A stretch of 64,000 nucleotides of DNA from contig NZ_BMOD01000008.1 of assembly GCF_014646895.1 (NCBI RefSeq), positions 132,349-196,348 of the forward strand. The letters run 5' to 3'. The stretch is from Deinococcus roseus (GTDB taxonomy: Bacteria; Deinococcota; Deinococci; Deinococcales; Deinococcaceae). The notes beneath the pieces were generated by a model that saw only the letters and a list, made by a program, of their open reading frames with translations, searched no databases and was not told the origin of the DNA. Every line of letters begins with the position of its first letter. Position 1 is the first letter of the stretch. Both the position numbers and the translations under genes were made by a program. Shown piece after piece: positions 16,617 to 25,271 of this stretch.

Positions 16617-19163
16617 TCAGTTCTTGACGTAGAACAGGGGGGAAATCCAGGTGTCCCAGTGCTCAGGGTTGGTGGGGTCTCCACCTGCACGCAGGGCACG
16701 CAGACGCAGACGGTAGGCACCGTCTTTCACGGTCTTGGTGACAGCCACGCCTGCTTTCAGCTGGGCTTTCTTGGCACCACCATACCAGGTGAAGTCGTAG
16801 TAAGGAGAACGGTCTGGGTTCAGAAGCTGGTTGCGTGGAAGGTCATTCTCAACGTAGACCTCACTACCTGTGTCGTAAATGGGTTTGTCGGTTCTGCCAT
16901 CAAGCACATCGATCACGATTTGCTGGGCAGCATAGGACATCTGGAAGTAAAGGGTGGGGAATTGTCCTTTGGAGAAGTCAAAGACCGCACCATCAATCTG
17001 CTCGAACTCATTTCCGGTTTCTGGATCGAACATGGTCATGACGTTGTCGGTCATGGCGGGCAGGGCTTGCAGGTCCCCTTTGTATCCCATGAAGGGCACA
17101 CGCACCACATCACCTTTGCTGGGGGTCATGACAATGTACCCACCAAACACCACACCATCGCGGTCATCTGGAGCTGGGGTGATGTCCACCTTCACAGGGA
17201 AGCTTTCACCAGGGTAGATGGTGACTGTAGAGTATTGCAGTTGCACATCTGGAACTTCTCCACTGAACTCCACGGGGTAAGTGCCGTAGGTTCCCACTGC
17301 AGGGGCCACAGACAGCTTGTACGTGAGCGCCTTGGTTCCGTTGTTGTACAGGCGCACCGTTTTGGACACCGTGCCCTGCACTTCGCCCAGGGCCAGACGG
17401 CTGGGCTCGGTGTAAACGGGGTTCAGGATGCTCTTGACCACATTGGCCATGCCTGCACCCTGACGGTGGACAGCGTCCAGGTAAGGGGTGCCTTTGAATG
17501 CAGCAGGGACAGCATTGTTTTGGAGCAGGCCCCTCACGCGCTCAAGGTTGCCTTTGAGGGTGGGGCGGGCTTCCAGCATCAGGGCAATCAAACCTGCCAC
17601 GTGGGGAGAGGCCATGGAGGTGCCGCTCTCGGTGGCATATCCGCCTTTTTCCAAGGGGTAGGTGGAGTAGATCTGTCCACCAGGTGCAGCAACATCAGGC
17701 TTGAAAGCAAGGGTCTGGGTGGGACCGTAACTGGTGAAATCAGAGGGCAAGCCACCCACAGGGTTGGGGAAGCTCTTGATGTCTGACTTCCAGGTGATGG
17801 TGACGGCCTCAGCTGCAGCCAGCTTAGCATCCAGGGCTTCACCCGCAGATTTTTCGATGGACACCACTGGAATGTCTGCCACCACACTGGGGCTGATGTA
17901 GCCAGCTGTGTTGTTGTAAATCACCACGGCTGCAGCACCTGCGGCCTGGGCATTCTGTGCCTTGACCGTGAAAGCGCAAGTGCCCCGACGGATCAGCACG
18001 GCTTTGCCGGTCAGGCTTCCTGCAGGCAGCGGACTGCAAGCATCATTGGTGGTGGTTGCAGTGCCCGTGCGGGTGAGGGGCAGGGTGCCTGTGGTGGGCA
18101 CAGGTGCACTGGCAGAACCTTTGATGAAACCCACATCCACACCATTGGCTGTGAAGTAATTCAGGTTCAACATGGTGGCTTCATAGCTGACCGCTGCAAT
18201 GGTGTTTTGATCGGCTGCATTGTTGCCTGTGGCAAAAGGACCTTCCTTGCCTTCATTGCCTCCAGAAACCACCACAATGGTGCCTGCATCCGCGGCTTTT
18301 TTGAAAACCTCAGAGCGCAGTCCACCGGCCCAGGTGCCAAAGCTGCCCAGGCTCATGTTCACAACGTCCATCTTGTCTGCAACGGCCTGTTCCAGGGCTG
18401 CAATGATGATGTCATCGTATGTGGAACCTTCACAACCAAAAACCCGGTAAGCGCCCAGCGAAGCCTGTGGAGCCACACCTGTGACCGTACCGTGTGCACC
18501 TACAATCCCGGCAACATGGGTTCCGTGCCCGTTGCAGTCATCGGCAATGTTGTCTGGCTTGGGCACATAATTGCCGGGTTTGCCGTAATTGTCGCCCACA
18601 AAGTCATGCTGGACGATGATGTGGTCTTTGAGGTCTGGGTGGTCAATGTCGATCCCGGTGTCAATGATGCCCACCTTGATGCCCTTACCGCTCAGGCCCA
18701 TTTCGTTCTGGGCAATGTCTGCCCCGGTCTGTGCGAGGGCTGTGGTGAGGGCCGGGCTGGGTGCTGCTGCGGGAACATCTTTGGGCAGAGAAATCTGGCC
18801 CACGCGATAAACGGCTTTCACACCTGGCAATGCTGCCAGCCGCTCGATGTTGCCACGGGTGGTTGTGACCGACACCCCATTGAACACCCTGCTGTAAGCG
18901 TAGTTCTGCTGGTACTGGATGTTCTGGTCTGCGGCCAGTTTGGAGAAGCTTTGCACAGACAGACGCTGGATCCCTACACCCTGGGTCTCAAACTCCACCA
19001 TCCAGCGGGTTTGAGATTGCAATGTTTTGGTGGTGGGCTGACTGGTCTGGGGCGCATGGGGGGCAGGCAGGCTTTTCTGGGTGGGGATTGTACCGCCTGA
19101 GCACCCGGCCAGAATGATGGTCGCGGTGATCAGGGTCAGAGATGAAAAGAACTTCTTGCTCAC
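16617..19163 (-). CDS. Subtilisin-like (S8) serine protease lipoprotein with PA domain
   Basis: The 848-residue protein has a lipobox (ILAGC, Cys21), an inhibitor-I9-like propeptide (~50-125) and a peptidase domain with Asp168 (VGIIDTGIDIDHPDL), His213 (NGHGTHVAGIVG) and Ser516 (GTSMASPHVAGL). A PA domain is inserted between His and Ser (~375-460: GKAVLIRRGTCAFTVKAQNA). A long beta-rich tail (Fn3-like, ~570-848) follows. It acts outside the cell, tethered to the envelope. It follows the PPC-domain lipoprotein gene by 1 nt, so the two form an operon. Confidence 0.95.
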   Translation of the reverse strand: MSKKFFSSLTLITATIILAGCSGGTIPTQKSLPAPHAPQTSQPTTKTLQSQTRWMVEFETQGVGIQRLSVQSFSKLAADQNIQYQQNYAYSRVFNGVSVTTTRGNIERLAALPGVKAVYRVGQISLPKDVPAAAPSPALTTALAQTGADIAQNEMGLSGKGIKVGIIDTGIDIDHPDLKDHIIVQHDFVGDNYGKPGNYVPKPDNIADDCNGHGTHVAGIVGAHGTVTGVAPQASLGAYRVFGCEGSTYDDIIIAALEQAVADKMDVVNMSLGSFGTWAGGLRSEVFKKAADAGTIVVVSGGNEGKEGPFATGNNAADQNTIAAVSYEATMLNLNYFTANGVDVGFIKGSASAPVPTTGTLPLTRTGTATTTNDACSPLPAGSLTGKAVLIRRGTCAFTVKAQNAQAAGAAAVVIYNNTAGYISPSVVADIPVVSIEKSAGEALDAKLAAAEAVTITWKSDIKSFPNPVGGLPSDFTSYGPTQTLAFKPDVAAPGGQIYSTYPLEKGGYATESGTSMASPHVAGLIALMLEARPTLKGNLERVRGLLQNNAVPAAFKGTPYLDAVHRQGAGMANVVKSILNPVYTEPSRLALGEVQGTVSKTVRLYNNGTKALTYKLSVAPAVGTYGTYPVEFSGEVPDVQLQYSTVTIYPGESFPVKVDITPAPDDRDGVVFGGYIVMTPSKGDVVRVPFMGYKGDLQALPAMTDNVMTMFDPETGNEFEQIDGAVFDFSKGQFPTLYFQMSYAAQQIVIDVLDGRTDKPIYDTGSEVYVENDLPRNQLLNPDRSPYYDFTWYGGAKKAQLKAGVAVTKTVKDGAYRLRLRALRAGGDPTNPEHWDTWISPLFYVKN

Positions 19164-19164
19164 A

Positions 19165-20226
19165 TTACTCTCCTTCTACCAGAGTGAGGCGCACTTTGTA
19201 GGTGTTTTTGGCATCGTTGTCTGCCATTCCAGCATCTGCTTTGAAACTGGTCACCTTGATGTAATAGGTGGAGTCTTCGGTGAGGGTGTATTCGATTTTG
19301 GACCCCATGTCCGTCCCTTTGAGGGGCTCTGCATCGTCATTGAAGGCCAGGAAGTCCGTGGCAGCATTCAAAATGGGTGGGTACAGGAAGACCACAGAAT
19401 CCAGTTGCGAGTCTGCATAGGCGCTCTGGGTCATCACTTCAATGCGAACCATCTGCCCTTTCTGGCCTTCAAACTTGTACCAGTCCACATCTCTGTCAGA
19501 ACCATCAATGATGGCCTTGCCGGTGGTCTGTCCAAAGGTCAGCAGGCTGGCCTTGTCAAAGGTGTTGTTGGGCTCCAGCAAATCAGGCAGCACCACTTTG
19601 AAGGAGGAGGTGAAGGTTTTGGTGTTGTTGGAGGTGTCTTTGGCGGTGATGCTGATGTTGTAGTTGCCGTCCACCAGGTTGTTTTGCATGAAGGTGAAAG
19701 ATCCATCTGCACCCAGGGTCAGGTTCTGGGCTTCTCCACCGTTGATGGAAATGGTGGCAGAGGCCACACCACGGTTGTCGGTGATTTTTCCGCTGATGTT
19801 GGTGGAGGGGGTGGTGACGGTGGAACCGCTGGCAGGAGCGTCAAGCACAATGCTGGGCGCAGTGACATCGGTGTACAGCACTTTGAAGTGCAGGGTGACA
19901 TCCTTGCGGTTGCCAGCTTTGTCCCAGGCGCTGATCACCACGGTGTAATCGCCTTCGGCCAGCCCTGTGAGGTTGATTTTGTAGCTGCCATCTGCGTTGA
20001 TGGTGATGCCCTTTGGAGCGCCGCCATTGACGGTGTAGCTGGCAGCAACCACCATGAAGTCATCGGAGAGGGTGCCAGTGATTTCCACACTGTTGGTGGC
20101 AATCACTGCATTTTCTGCCGGTCCAGAAACCACAACCAGGGGGGCCATGATGTCTGCCTTGAGGTTATTACAGCCCACCAGCAGGAATGCTGTGGTTAAG
20201 GACAAACCAAGCGCTTTTTTATACAT
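19165..20226 (-). CDS. Lipoprotein with Ig-like repeats and a pre-peptidase C-terminal (PPC) domain
   Basis: The 353-residue protein has a lipobox (LLVGC, Cys19), two Ig-like modules (~25-118 and ~120-205, with matching SITAKDTSNNTKT-type strands) and a PPC-like domain (~208-350: LEPNNTFDKASLLTFGQTTG, DRDVDWYKFE). PPC domains normally sit at the end of secreted proteases. Here one is on a separate protein directly upstream of the subtilase, so it may deliver, fold or localise that enzyme. A TATTGGGCT-type -10 region and GCGAGGTGACGC precede the ATG. Confidence 0.85.
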   Translation of the reverse strand: MYKKALGLSLTTAFLLVGCNNLKADIMAPLVVVSGPAENAVIATNSVEITGTLSDDFMVVAASYTVNGGAPKGITINADGSYKINLTGLAEGDYTVVISAWDKAGNRKDVTLHFKVLYTDVTAPSIVLDAPASGSTVTTPSTNISGKITDNRGVASATISINGGEAQNLTLGADGSFTFMQNNLVDGNYNISITAKDTSNNTKTFTSSFKVVLPDLLEPNNTFDKASLLTFGQTTGKAIIDGSDRDVDWYKFEGQKGQMVRIEVMTQSAYADSQLDSVVFLYPPILNAATDFLAFNDDAEPLKGTDMGSKIEYTLTEDSTYYIKVTSFKADAGMADNDAKNTYKVRLTLVEGE

Positions 20227-20361
20227 GCGTCACCTCGCAAAAAGCCCAATACAGTACACCGTCCACTGGTTCGCACCAACCTAGGCAACCATGGACCCCG
20301 TACAGCTTTTTGTGACACCAAGCATAACTTTCTCAGGGAAAGAATGTCAATCTCTCATGCG

Positions 20362-20391
20362 AAAAAAAGACAGGAACGCAAAATTCCTGTC
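20362..20391 (-). terminator. Terminator of cmk-plsC
   Basis: On the minus strand an 8-bp stem (20369-20376 with 20384-20391) is followed by seven T, just after plsC. Confidence 0.75.
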
Positions 20392-20422
20392 CTGCAAGGC
20401 TTTAATCAATTCCTCAGCCCAC

Positions 20423-20968
20423 CTACAGTTGCTTCAAATTTTCCAGCGCCACTGCAAGTTTCTGGGTCAGCTCCTGCATGGTGCCTTCGGGTGGAATCAG
20501 CTCTCCGAAACGCACAATCCACTTGCCTTTCTTCTCCACATAGACCGGCATGATGGGGGCTTTGCCCTTCAGGGCAATCAGGGCCACCCCACCCATCACC
20601 TGGGAACCCCCCCGGGTGCCCTGTGGGAAAATCCCCAACCCTTCTTCCTCTTCCAGGGCCTTGATGCAAGCGCGGATCGAAGCGATGTCGCTTTTGCTTT
20701 GCCGGTCCACAGGAATGTTGCCCACCTTGAGCATGTACCACTTCATGATGGGGTGGGCAAACAGCTCTTTTTTGGACAGGAAACGCAGTCGTCTTTTGGC
20801 TGCCACTGTGATCACAAAAGGATCCATGTTGCCCACATGGTTTCCAGCCACAATCACCCGCCCGGTGTGGGGCAGCTTTTCCTTGCCAATCACTTTCAGT
20901 CCAGAGGGGTAAACCAGCAGGCTGGACAGAAACACCGTCAGGTCATACATCCAGGGAATGGGAATCAA
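20423..20968 (-). CDS. plsC: 1-acyl-sn-glycerol-3-phosphate acyltransferase
   Basis: The 181-residue protein carries the acyltransferase motif N-H-x4-D (GNHVGNMDPF), the FPQGTRG-like glycerol-phosphate block (LGIFPQGTRGGS) and an N-terminal membrane-associated helix. It makes phosphatidic acid for membrane lipids. TTG at 20968 is chosen as the start because AAAGGAG lies 6 nt before it; the first ATG is 18 nt further in. The gene overlaps the end of cmk by 26 nt, so both come from one transcript. Confidence 0.93.
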   Translation of the reverse strand: MIPIPWMYDLTVFLSSLLVYPSGLKVIGKEKLPHTGRVIVAGNHVGNMDPFVITVAAKRRLRFLSKKELFAHPIMKWYMLKVGNIPVDRQSKSDIASIRACIKALEEEEGLGIFPQGTRGGSQVMGGVALIALKGKAPIMPVYVEKKGKWIVRFGELIPPEGTMQELTQKLAVALENLKQL

Positions 20969-21590
20969 GGTAAACTCCTTTCAAAATGTGCTCCACCACT
21001 TGCTCCAGGGTCATGTCGCTGGTTTCCACAACATGGGCATCTTCGGCAGGTCTGGATTGCACCCGGTCTTCGCGGTCTCGCATTTCCAGGGCGGCCTGAA
21101 TGCTCTCCAGGTCTTCAGGGCGTTCCTTTGCCCTGCGTTGTGCCCGCACCCGTGGGCTGGCTATCAGATAAAACTTGTGTCTGGCATGAGGAAAAACCGC
21201 AGTGCCCATGTCTCTGCCCTCGGCCACAAAAGGCGGGGGCAAATCTTTGAGTTGCTCGGTCACCCAGGTCCGCACTTTGGGATGCTGGGCAATCTCACTG
21301 ACCGTCAGGTCCACCTCGGTGGTGTGCAAGAAGGGTGTATAGTTTTCTTCTCCCTGCCAGACTTCGTTTTCTTCGGGTCTGGGAATCAGGGTGAGGGGAT
21401 GGGTTTGCAAGACCGCCACAATGGCATCCTGATCGGCAGGATCGGTCTGGGTCACGTACACCAGGTAGGTCACGGCTCTGTATAGATAACCGCTGCTGAT
21501 GTAGGGGACCTTCAATTTGCTGGCAACGCGCGATGCCACGCTGGATTTTCCGCTGGCCGCAATGCCGTCGATGGTGATGATCACAGTCAC
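20943..21590 (-). CDS. cmk: Cytidylate kinase
   Basis: The 215-residue protein has the P-loop IDGIAASGKSSVASRVASKL (residues 7-26), the CMP-binding region and the lid (SPRVRAQRRAKERPED). It phosphorylates CMP and dCMP. The start is GTG at 21590, 5 nt behind TACCAT on the minus strand, so this is probably a leaderless GTG start. Confidence 0.95.
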   Translation of the reverse strand: MTVIITIDGIAASGKSSVASRVASKLKVPYISSGYLYRAVTYLVYVTQTDPADQDAIVAVLQTHPLTLIPRPEENEVWQGEENYTPFLHTTEVDLTVSEIAQHPKVRTWVTEQLKDLPPPFVAEGRDMGTAVFPHARHKFYLIASPRVRAQRRAKERPEDLESIQAALEMRDREDRVQSRPAEDAHVVETSDMTLEQVVEHILKGVYLDSHSLDV

Positions 21591-21636
21591 GGCTTATGGT
21601 AATACACTCATTCCCTGTGCGTAAAATGGTTTTTGT

Positions 21637-22386
21637 ATGAAATCCAAATGGTTGCTTTGTGCAATGGTCCTCACTGCATCTCTGGTGGCATGCAAACCCA
21701 AAGATGACACCACCGATTCCAGCACCTCCCAGACCACCGAAACCCCGGAAACCAAGCCCACCGAGACCAAGCCAGCAGAAACCACCCCCACAGTCACTGC
21801 AGCGGAAGTCCTCAAGGGCTACACCCAGGAAAAAGCCCTGAGTGAAAAGCCCATCCGTTCTTTCAAGGAAGAACCCGACCGCATCCTCAAGGACAACACC
21901 GATTACGTGGCCAAAATTGAAACCACCCAGGGGGACATCGTGATGGACCTCTTCGAGGAAGACACCCCTGCCTCGGTGAATTCCTTTGTGTTTCTGGCCC
22001 TCAACCACTACTACGATGGCATCAAATTCCACCGGGTGATCGACGGATTTGTGGTGCAGGGCGGAGACCCCAACACGTTGCAAGAAGACCGCAACACCTG
22101 GGGCCAGGGCGGACCGGGTTACCAGTTTGGTCTGGAAGTGCGTTCCAACCTCAACTTCGATGAGAAGGGCATTCTGGGCATGGCCCGTGCCCAGGATCCC
22201 AACAGCAACGGCAGTCAGTTTTACATCACGCTGGCTCCTGCCACATCCCTGAACGGTCAATACACGGTTTTTGGAAAAGTGCTGTCTGGTCTCGATGTGC
22301 TGGACAAAATCAAAAAGTATGAAGCCCCTGCTGAAGGCGAACCCGACAGCATGAAGACCGTTTCGATCTATACTAAGAGCAAGTAA
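21637..22386 (+). CDS. Cyclophilin-type peptidyl-prolyl isomerase lipoprotein
   Basis: The 249-residue protein has a lipobox (SLVAC, Cys19), a Thr/Pro/Glu-rich linker (~22-55) and a cyclophilin domain (~88-245: GDIVMDLFEEDTPASVNSFV, FHRVIDGFVVQGGDP, GSQFYITLAP). It would catalyse proline isomerisation on secreted proteins at the envelope. TAAAAT lies 9 nt before the ATG. A second cyclophilin is encoded 0.8 kb downstream. Confidence 0.95.
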   Translation: MKSKWLLCAMVLTASLVACKPKDDTTDSSTSQTTETPETKPTETKPAETTPTVTAAEVLKGYTQEKALSEKPIRSFKEEPDRILKDNTDYVAKIETTQGDIVMDLFEEDTPASVNSFVFLALNHYYDGIKFHRVIDGFVVQGGDPNTLQEDRNTWGQGGPGYQFGLEVRSNLNFDEKGILGMARAQDPNSNGSQFYITLAPATSLNGQYTVFGKVLSGLDVLDKIKKYEAPAEGEPDSMKTVSIYTKSK

Positions 22387-22455
22387 CAACTGTTACCTGC
22401 TTCTTTAAAGAGGCTGCATCTTCCATTCCTGAATGCTTCTCCCCCACTACCCAAC

Positions 22456-22488
22456 CCCGTAGCGCCCCCATCGCTACGGGCCTGTTTT
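22456..22488 (+). terminator. Intrinsic terminator
   Basis: A 9-bp perfect stem (22456-22464 with 22472-22480) is followed by CCTGTTTTTG, after the cyclophilin lipoprotein gene. Confidence 0.85.
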
Positions 22489-22495
22489 TGTCACC

Positions 22496-22873
22496 TCATT
22501 TGAGGGTGCTGTGGTGCTGGCCCTGCACCACTTCAAGGCGGTTTCCCCAGGGATCGGTGGTGAAAATCCGGGGCACCTCCAGGGTATCGTCCAGGGTGTA
22601 GGCCAGATGATGTTGTTCAAAATGGCGCTTGACCTGCTCCAGGTCTGCTGTTCTGAAGCAGGGATGGGCTTTTTTCTGAGGCACAAAGGGATCTTCACTG
22701 CCAACGTGAATTTGCCGTCCATCTGGAAGGCCAAACCACACCCCTCCACGGCCCTGCAAGGGTGCAGGTTTTTCCAGCTCCATCAGGCCCAGAATTCCAC
22801 CATAAAAAGCCCTCACGGCCGCTTCGCTGTTTCTGGGAGCGGGAATCAACACATGGTCCAGTCCGGTGATCAT
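22496..22873 (-). CDS. Glyoxalase/bleomycin-resistance (VOC) fold protein
   Basis: The 125-residue protein matches the two beta-alpha-beta-beta-beta modules of the VOC superfamily (LDHVLIPAPRNSEAAVRAFY, then RIFTTDPWGNRLEVVQ). The His and Glu near the ends could bind metal. Start 22873 is preferred: TATGCT lies 6 nt upstream on the minus strand, and upstream in-frame residues have no VOC character. The substrate is unknown. Confidence 0.85.
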   Translation of the reverse strand: MITGLDHVLIPAPRNSEAAVRAFYGGILGLMELEKPAPLQGRGGVWFGLPDGRQIHVGSEDPFVPQKKAHPCFRTADLEQVKRHFEQHHLAYTLDDTLEVPRIFTTDPWGNRLEVVQGQHHSTLK

Positions 22874-23154
22874 GGTTTCAGCATAAACCCTGCTGGAGCC
22901 TGAGGGCGCAACCCTGGAGGGGACAAACCTGGTCTTTGACCCTCCCTCCAGGATGCCCTGCACAACCCCGCTCAGGCCCTGATGGGTTACAATCCCCAGC
23001 CCTGATGTTCGGAGCCCATCTTGGGCCATTGCTGGTGATCCTGGGCTTCCTGTTCAAACCCAGTGGCCTGATTCTGCTGGGGATGGTCCTCTTTGCAGGC
23101 AGAAAGCAGCAAAACTGCACTTTTTTTCCCGCTTCTTGTCATACAATGCTCTGG

Positions 23155-23739
23155 ATGAGTGACATTTACATTCCCCAGGGTTATGCCCTCACCCCTGAGC
23201 TGTCCAGCGAGCGCAAAACCCGATTCAACCAGGCCCCCGAACTCGGGGATGGCATCGAGCCCGGCAAGCAGTACAAGGCCGTTTTTGAAACCAACAAAGG
23301 CCGTCTGGTGATTGACCTGTACGCAGATCAGGTCCCTGTCACGGTCAACAACTTCGTGTACCTGCTGCGCAACCATTACTACGACGGCATCGTGTTCCAC
23401 CGGGTGCTGGAAGACTTCATGGCCCAGACCGGAGATCCCACTGGAACCGGCAGCGGTGGCCCTGGCTACAACTTCGAAGACGAGTTTGACCGTGACCTGC
23501 GCCACCGCGGCAAAGGGGTGCTCAGCATGGCCAACCGGGGTCCCAACACCAACGGCTCCCAGCTGTTCATCACCTTTGTGGACACCCCCTGGCTGGACGG
23601 CAAACACGCCGTCTTTGGTCGGGTTTCCGAAGGTCTGGATGTGCTGGACAGACTGCAGCGCATCGATCCCATGCGTCCTTCCAAGGAAATCCAACCCGAT
23701 GTCATTGAAAAAGCCTACGTGGTGGAAAAAAGCAGCTGA
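23155..23739 (+). CDS. Cytoplasmic cyclophilin-type peptidyl-prolyl isomerase
   Basis: The cyclophilin domain covers nearly the whole protein (~38-190: GRLVIDLYADQVPVTVNNFV, FHRVLEDFMAQTGDPTGTGS, GSQLFITFVDTPWLDG). Start 23155 (194 residues) is chosen because TACAAT at 23142-23147 lies 7 nt before it, giving a leaderless mRNA; ATG 23146 is within the -10 element. The frame stays open upstream to ATG 23005, which would add a strongly hydrophobic segment (FGAHLGPLLVILGFLF), so a membrane-anchored longer form cannot be excluded. Confidence 0.9.
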   Translation: MSDIYIPQGYALTPELSSERKTRFNQAPELGDGIEPGKQYKAVFETNKGRLVIDLYADQVPVTVNNFVYLLRNHYYDGIVFHRVLEDFMAQTGDPTGTGSGGPGYNFEDEFDRDLRHRGKGVLSMANRGPNTNGSQLFITFVDTPWLDGKHAVFGRVSEGLDVLDRLQRIDPMRPSKEIQPDVIEKAYVVEKSS

Positions 23740-23774
23740 GGTTTCCTAAACCTCTGAAACAAACAAGCACCAAA

Positions 23775-23800
23775 AAGAAACCGGGCCCTGGCCCGGTTTC
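23775..23800. terminator. Bidirectional intrinsic terminator
   Basis: A 10-bp perfect stem (23775-23784 with 23791-23800) lies between the convergent cyclophilin and ammonium-transporter genes. Confidence 0.75.
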
Positions 23801-23817
23801 TCTGTTCTGACTGAACC

Positions 23818-25128
23818 TCAGTCCGAGGAGATCAGCACCGGAGCCGCCAGGTTGCTGGTGTCCTGGGTGGAAAAACCAAAGTCATCGTTGTTGTAACCGG
23901 ATTCCTGGTGGAGGGCCAGGTCCACCCCAATGCTCTCTTCATGCACATCCACCCGCAGGGGAATGAAAATCTGGGTGAGTTTCATGCTCACAAAAGTGAG
24001 GCCCGCACAGAAGGCCACAGTGAAGATCAATCCAAGGGCTTGAACCCCAAACTGGGTGAGGGGGTCTTTGCCCTGCCCGGTGGTGAAAGCGAACAGACCG
24101 GTGAACAGGATGCCCACCACGCCGCCCATGCCGTGCACGGCGAACACGTCAAGGGAATCATCGAATTTCAGTTTGTGCTTGTAGGCCAGAATCCAGAAGG
24201 ACACGGTGGTGGCCAGGAAGCCTAGCAGGAGGGCAGCCAGAGGGCTGATGAAGCCCGCAGCAGGTGTTACAGCGACGAGGCCTGCAATGCTTCCGGTGGC
24301 CGCACCCAGCACGGTAGCGCGTTTGGAGTGCACGTATTCCCACAGCATCCAGCTCAGCATGGCTGAAGCGCCAGCGGCATTGGTGGCGGTGATGGCCCGT
24401 CCTGCGCTTTCTCCAGCAGTGAGGGCAGACCCTGCATTGAAGCCCAGCCAGCCGAACCACAGGAGGCCCACACCCAGCAGCACATAAACCATGTTGTGGG
24501 GAAGCACAGCACGGCGGGGCCAGCCAAAACGCCCACCCACCATCATGGCGGCAATCAGGCCAGAGAATCCGCAGGCCACCTCGATGGGGAGGCCTCCGGC
24601 GAAGTCCAGCACACCCAGTTTGGCCAGCCAGCCGTTTGGGGTCCACAGCCAGTGCACCAGGGGGATGTACACCAGAATGCTCCAAAGGGTGATGAACAGC
24701 AGGTAGGCTCCGAAACGCATCCTTTCCACCACTGCACCGCTGATCAAGGCCGGGGTGATGATGGCAAAACCTGTCTGAAACAGCACAAAGACATATTCGG
24801 GGATGGTGCCCCAGACCTGGTTGTCCAGGCCTGCCAGACCGGCATGGGAAAGGTTGCCGATCCAGCTTCCCTCACCAAAAGCCAGGGAGTAGCCGAAGAA
24901 AATCCACAGCACCGACACAATGGCAATGGCGGCGAAGCTCATCATCATGGTGTTGAGAACGCTGCGGGTGGAGACCAGACCTCCGTAAAAGAGGGCCAGT
25001 CCGGGGGTCATCAGGAGCACCAGGGCACTTGAGGCAAGTACCCATGCGGTGTCTCCCGAGTCTATCTTGCCGCTTGCAGCCAGGGCAGGGCCGCTGAGCA
25101 ACACCAACAGGGGAAGAAGGCGCGTCAT
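23818..25128 (-). CDS. amt: Ammonium transporter (Amt family)
   Basis: The 436-residue protein has a signal-like first helix followed by 11 membrane segments (LMTPGLALFYGGLVS, DFAGGLPIEVACGFSGLIAA, DDSLDVFAVHGMGGVVGILF). The pore histidines lie in DVFAVHGMGG and in the middle region. Start 25128 is preferred: TACGCT lies 6 nt upstream; ATG 25167 would add 13 basic residues. No PII (glnK) gene is adjacent, unlike in many bacteria. Confidence 0.95.
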   Translation of the reverse strand: MTRLLPLLVLLSGPALAASGKIDSGDTAWVLASSALVLLMTPGLALFYGGLVSTRSVLNTMMMSFAAIAIVSVLWIFFGYSLAFGEGSWIGNLSHAGLAGLDNQVWGTIPEYVFVLFQTGFAIITPALISGAVVERMRFGAYLLFITLWSILVYIPLVHWLWTPNGWLAKLGVLDFAGGLPIEVACGFSGLIAAMMVGGRFGWPRRAVLPHNMVYVLLGVGLLWFGWLGFNAGSALTAGESAGRAITATNAAGASAMLSWMLWEYVHSKRATVLGAATGSIAGLVAVTPAAGFISPLAALLLGFLATTVSFWILAYKHKLKFDDSLDVFAVHGMGGVVGILFTGLFAFTTGQGKDPLTQFGVQALGLIFTVAFCAGLTFVSMKLTQIFIPLRVDVHEESIGVDLALHQESGYNNDDFGFSTQDTSNLAAPVLISSD

Positions 25129-25271
25129 GGTTCCAGCGTAACCGCCTTTGCGTTTTGTGTGCTTCATTTGTGCAGTCAAGCCCAAATTTCATGAACGTCT
25201 AGCAGGTTCTCCAGGAAGTTTCGCATTTTGATGCAAGAATTTAAGCAAAGCGTGCAGAAAATGCGGAACAA

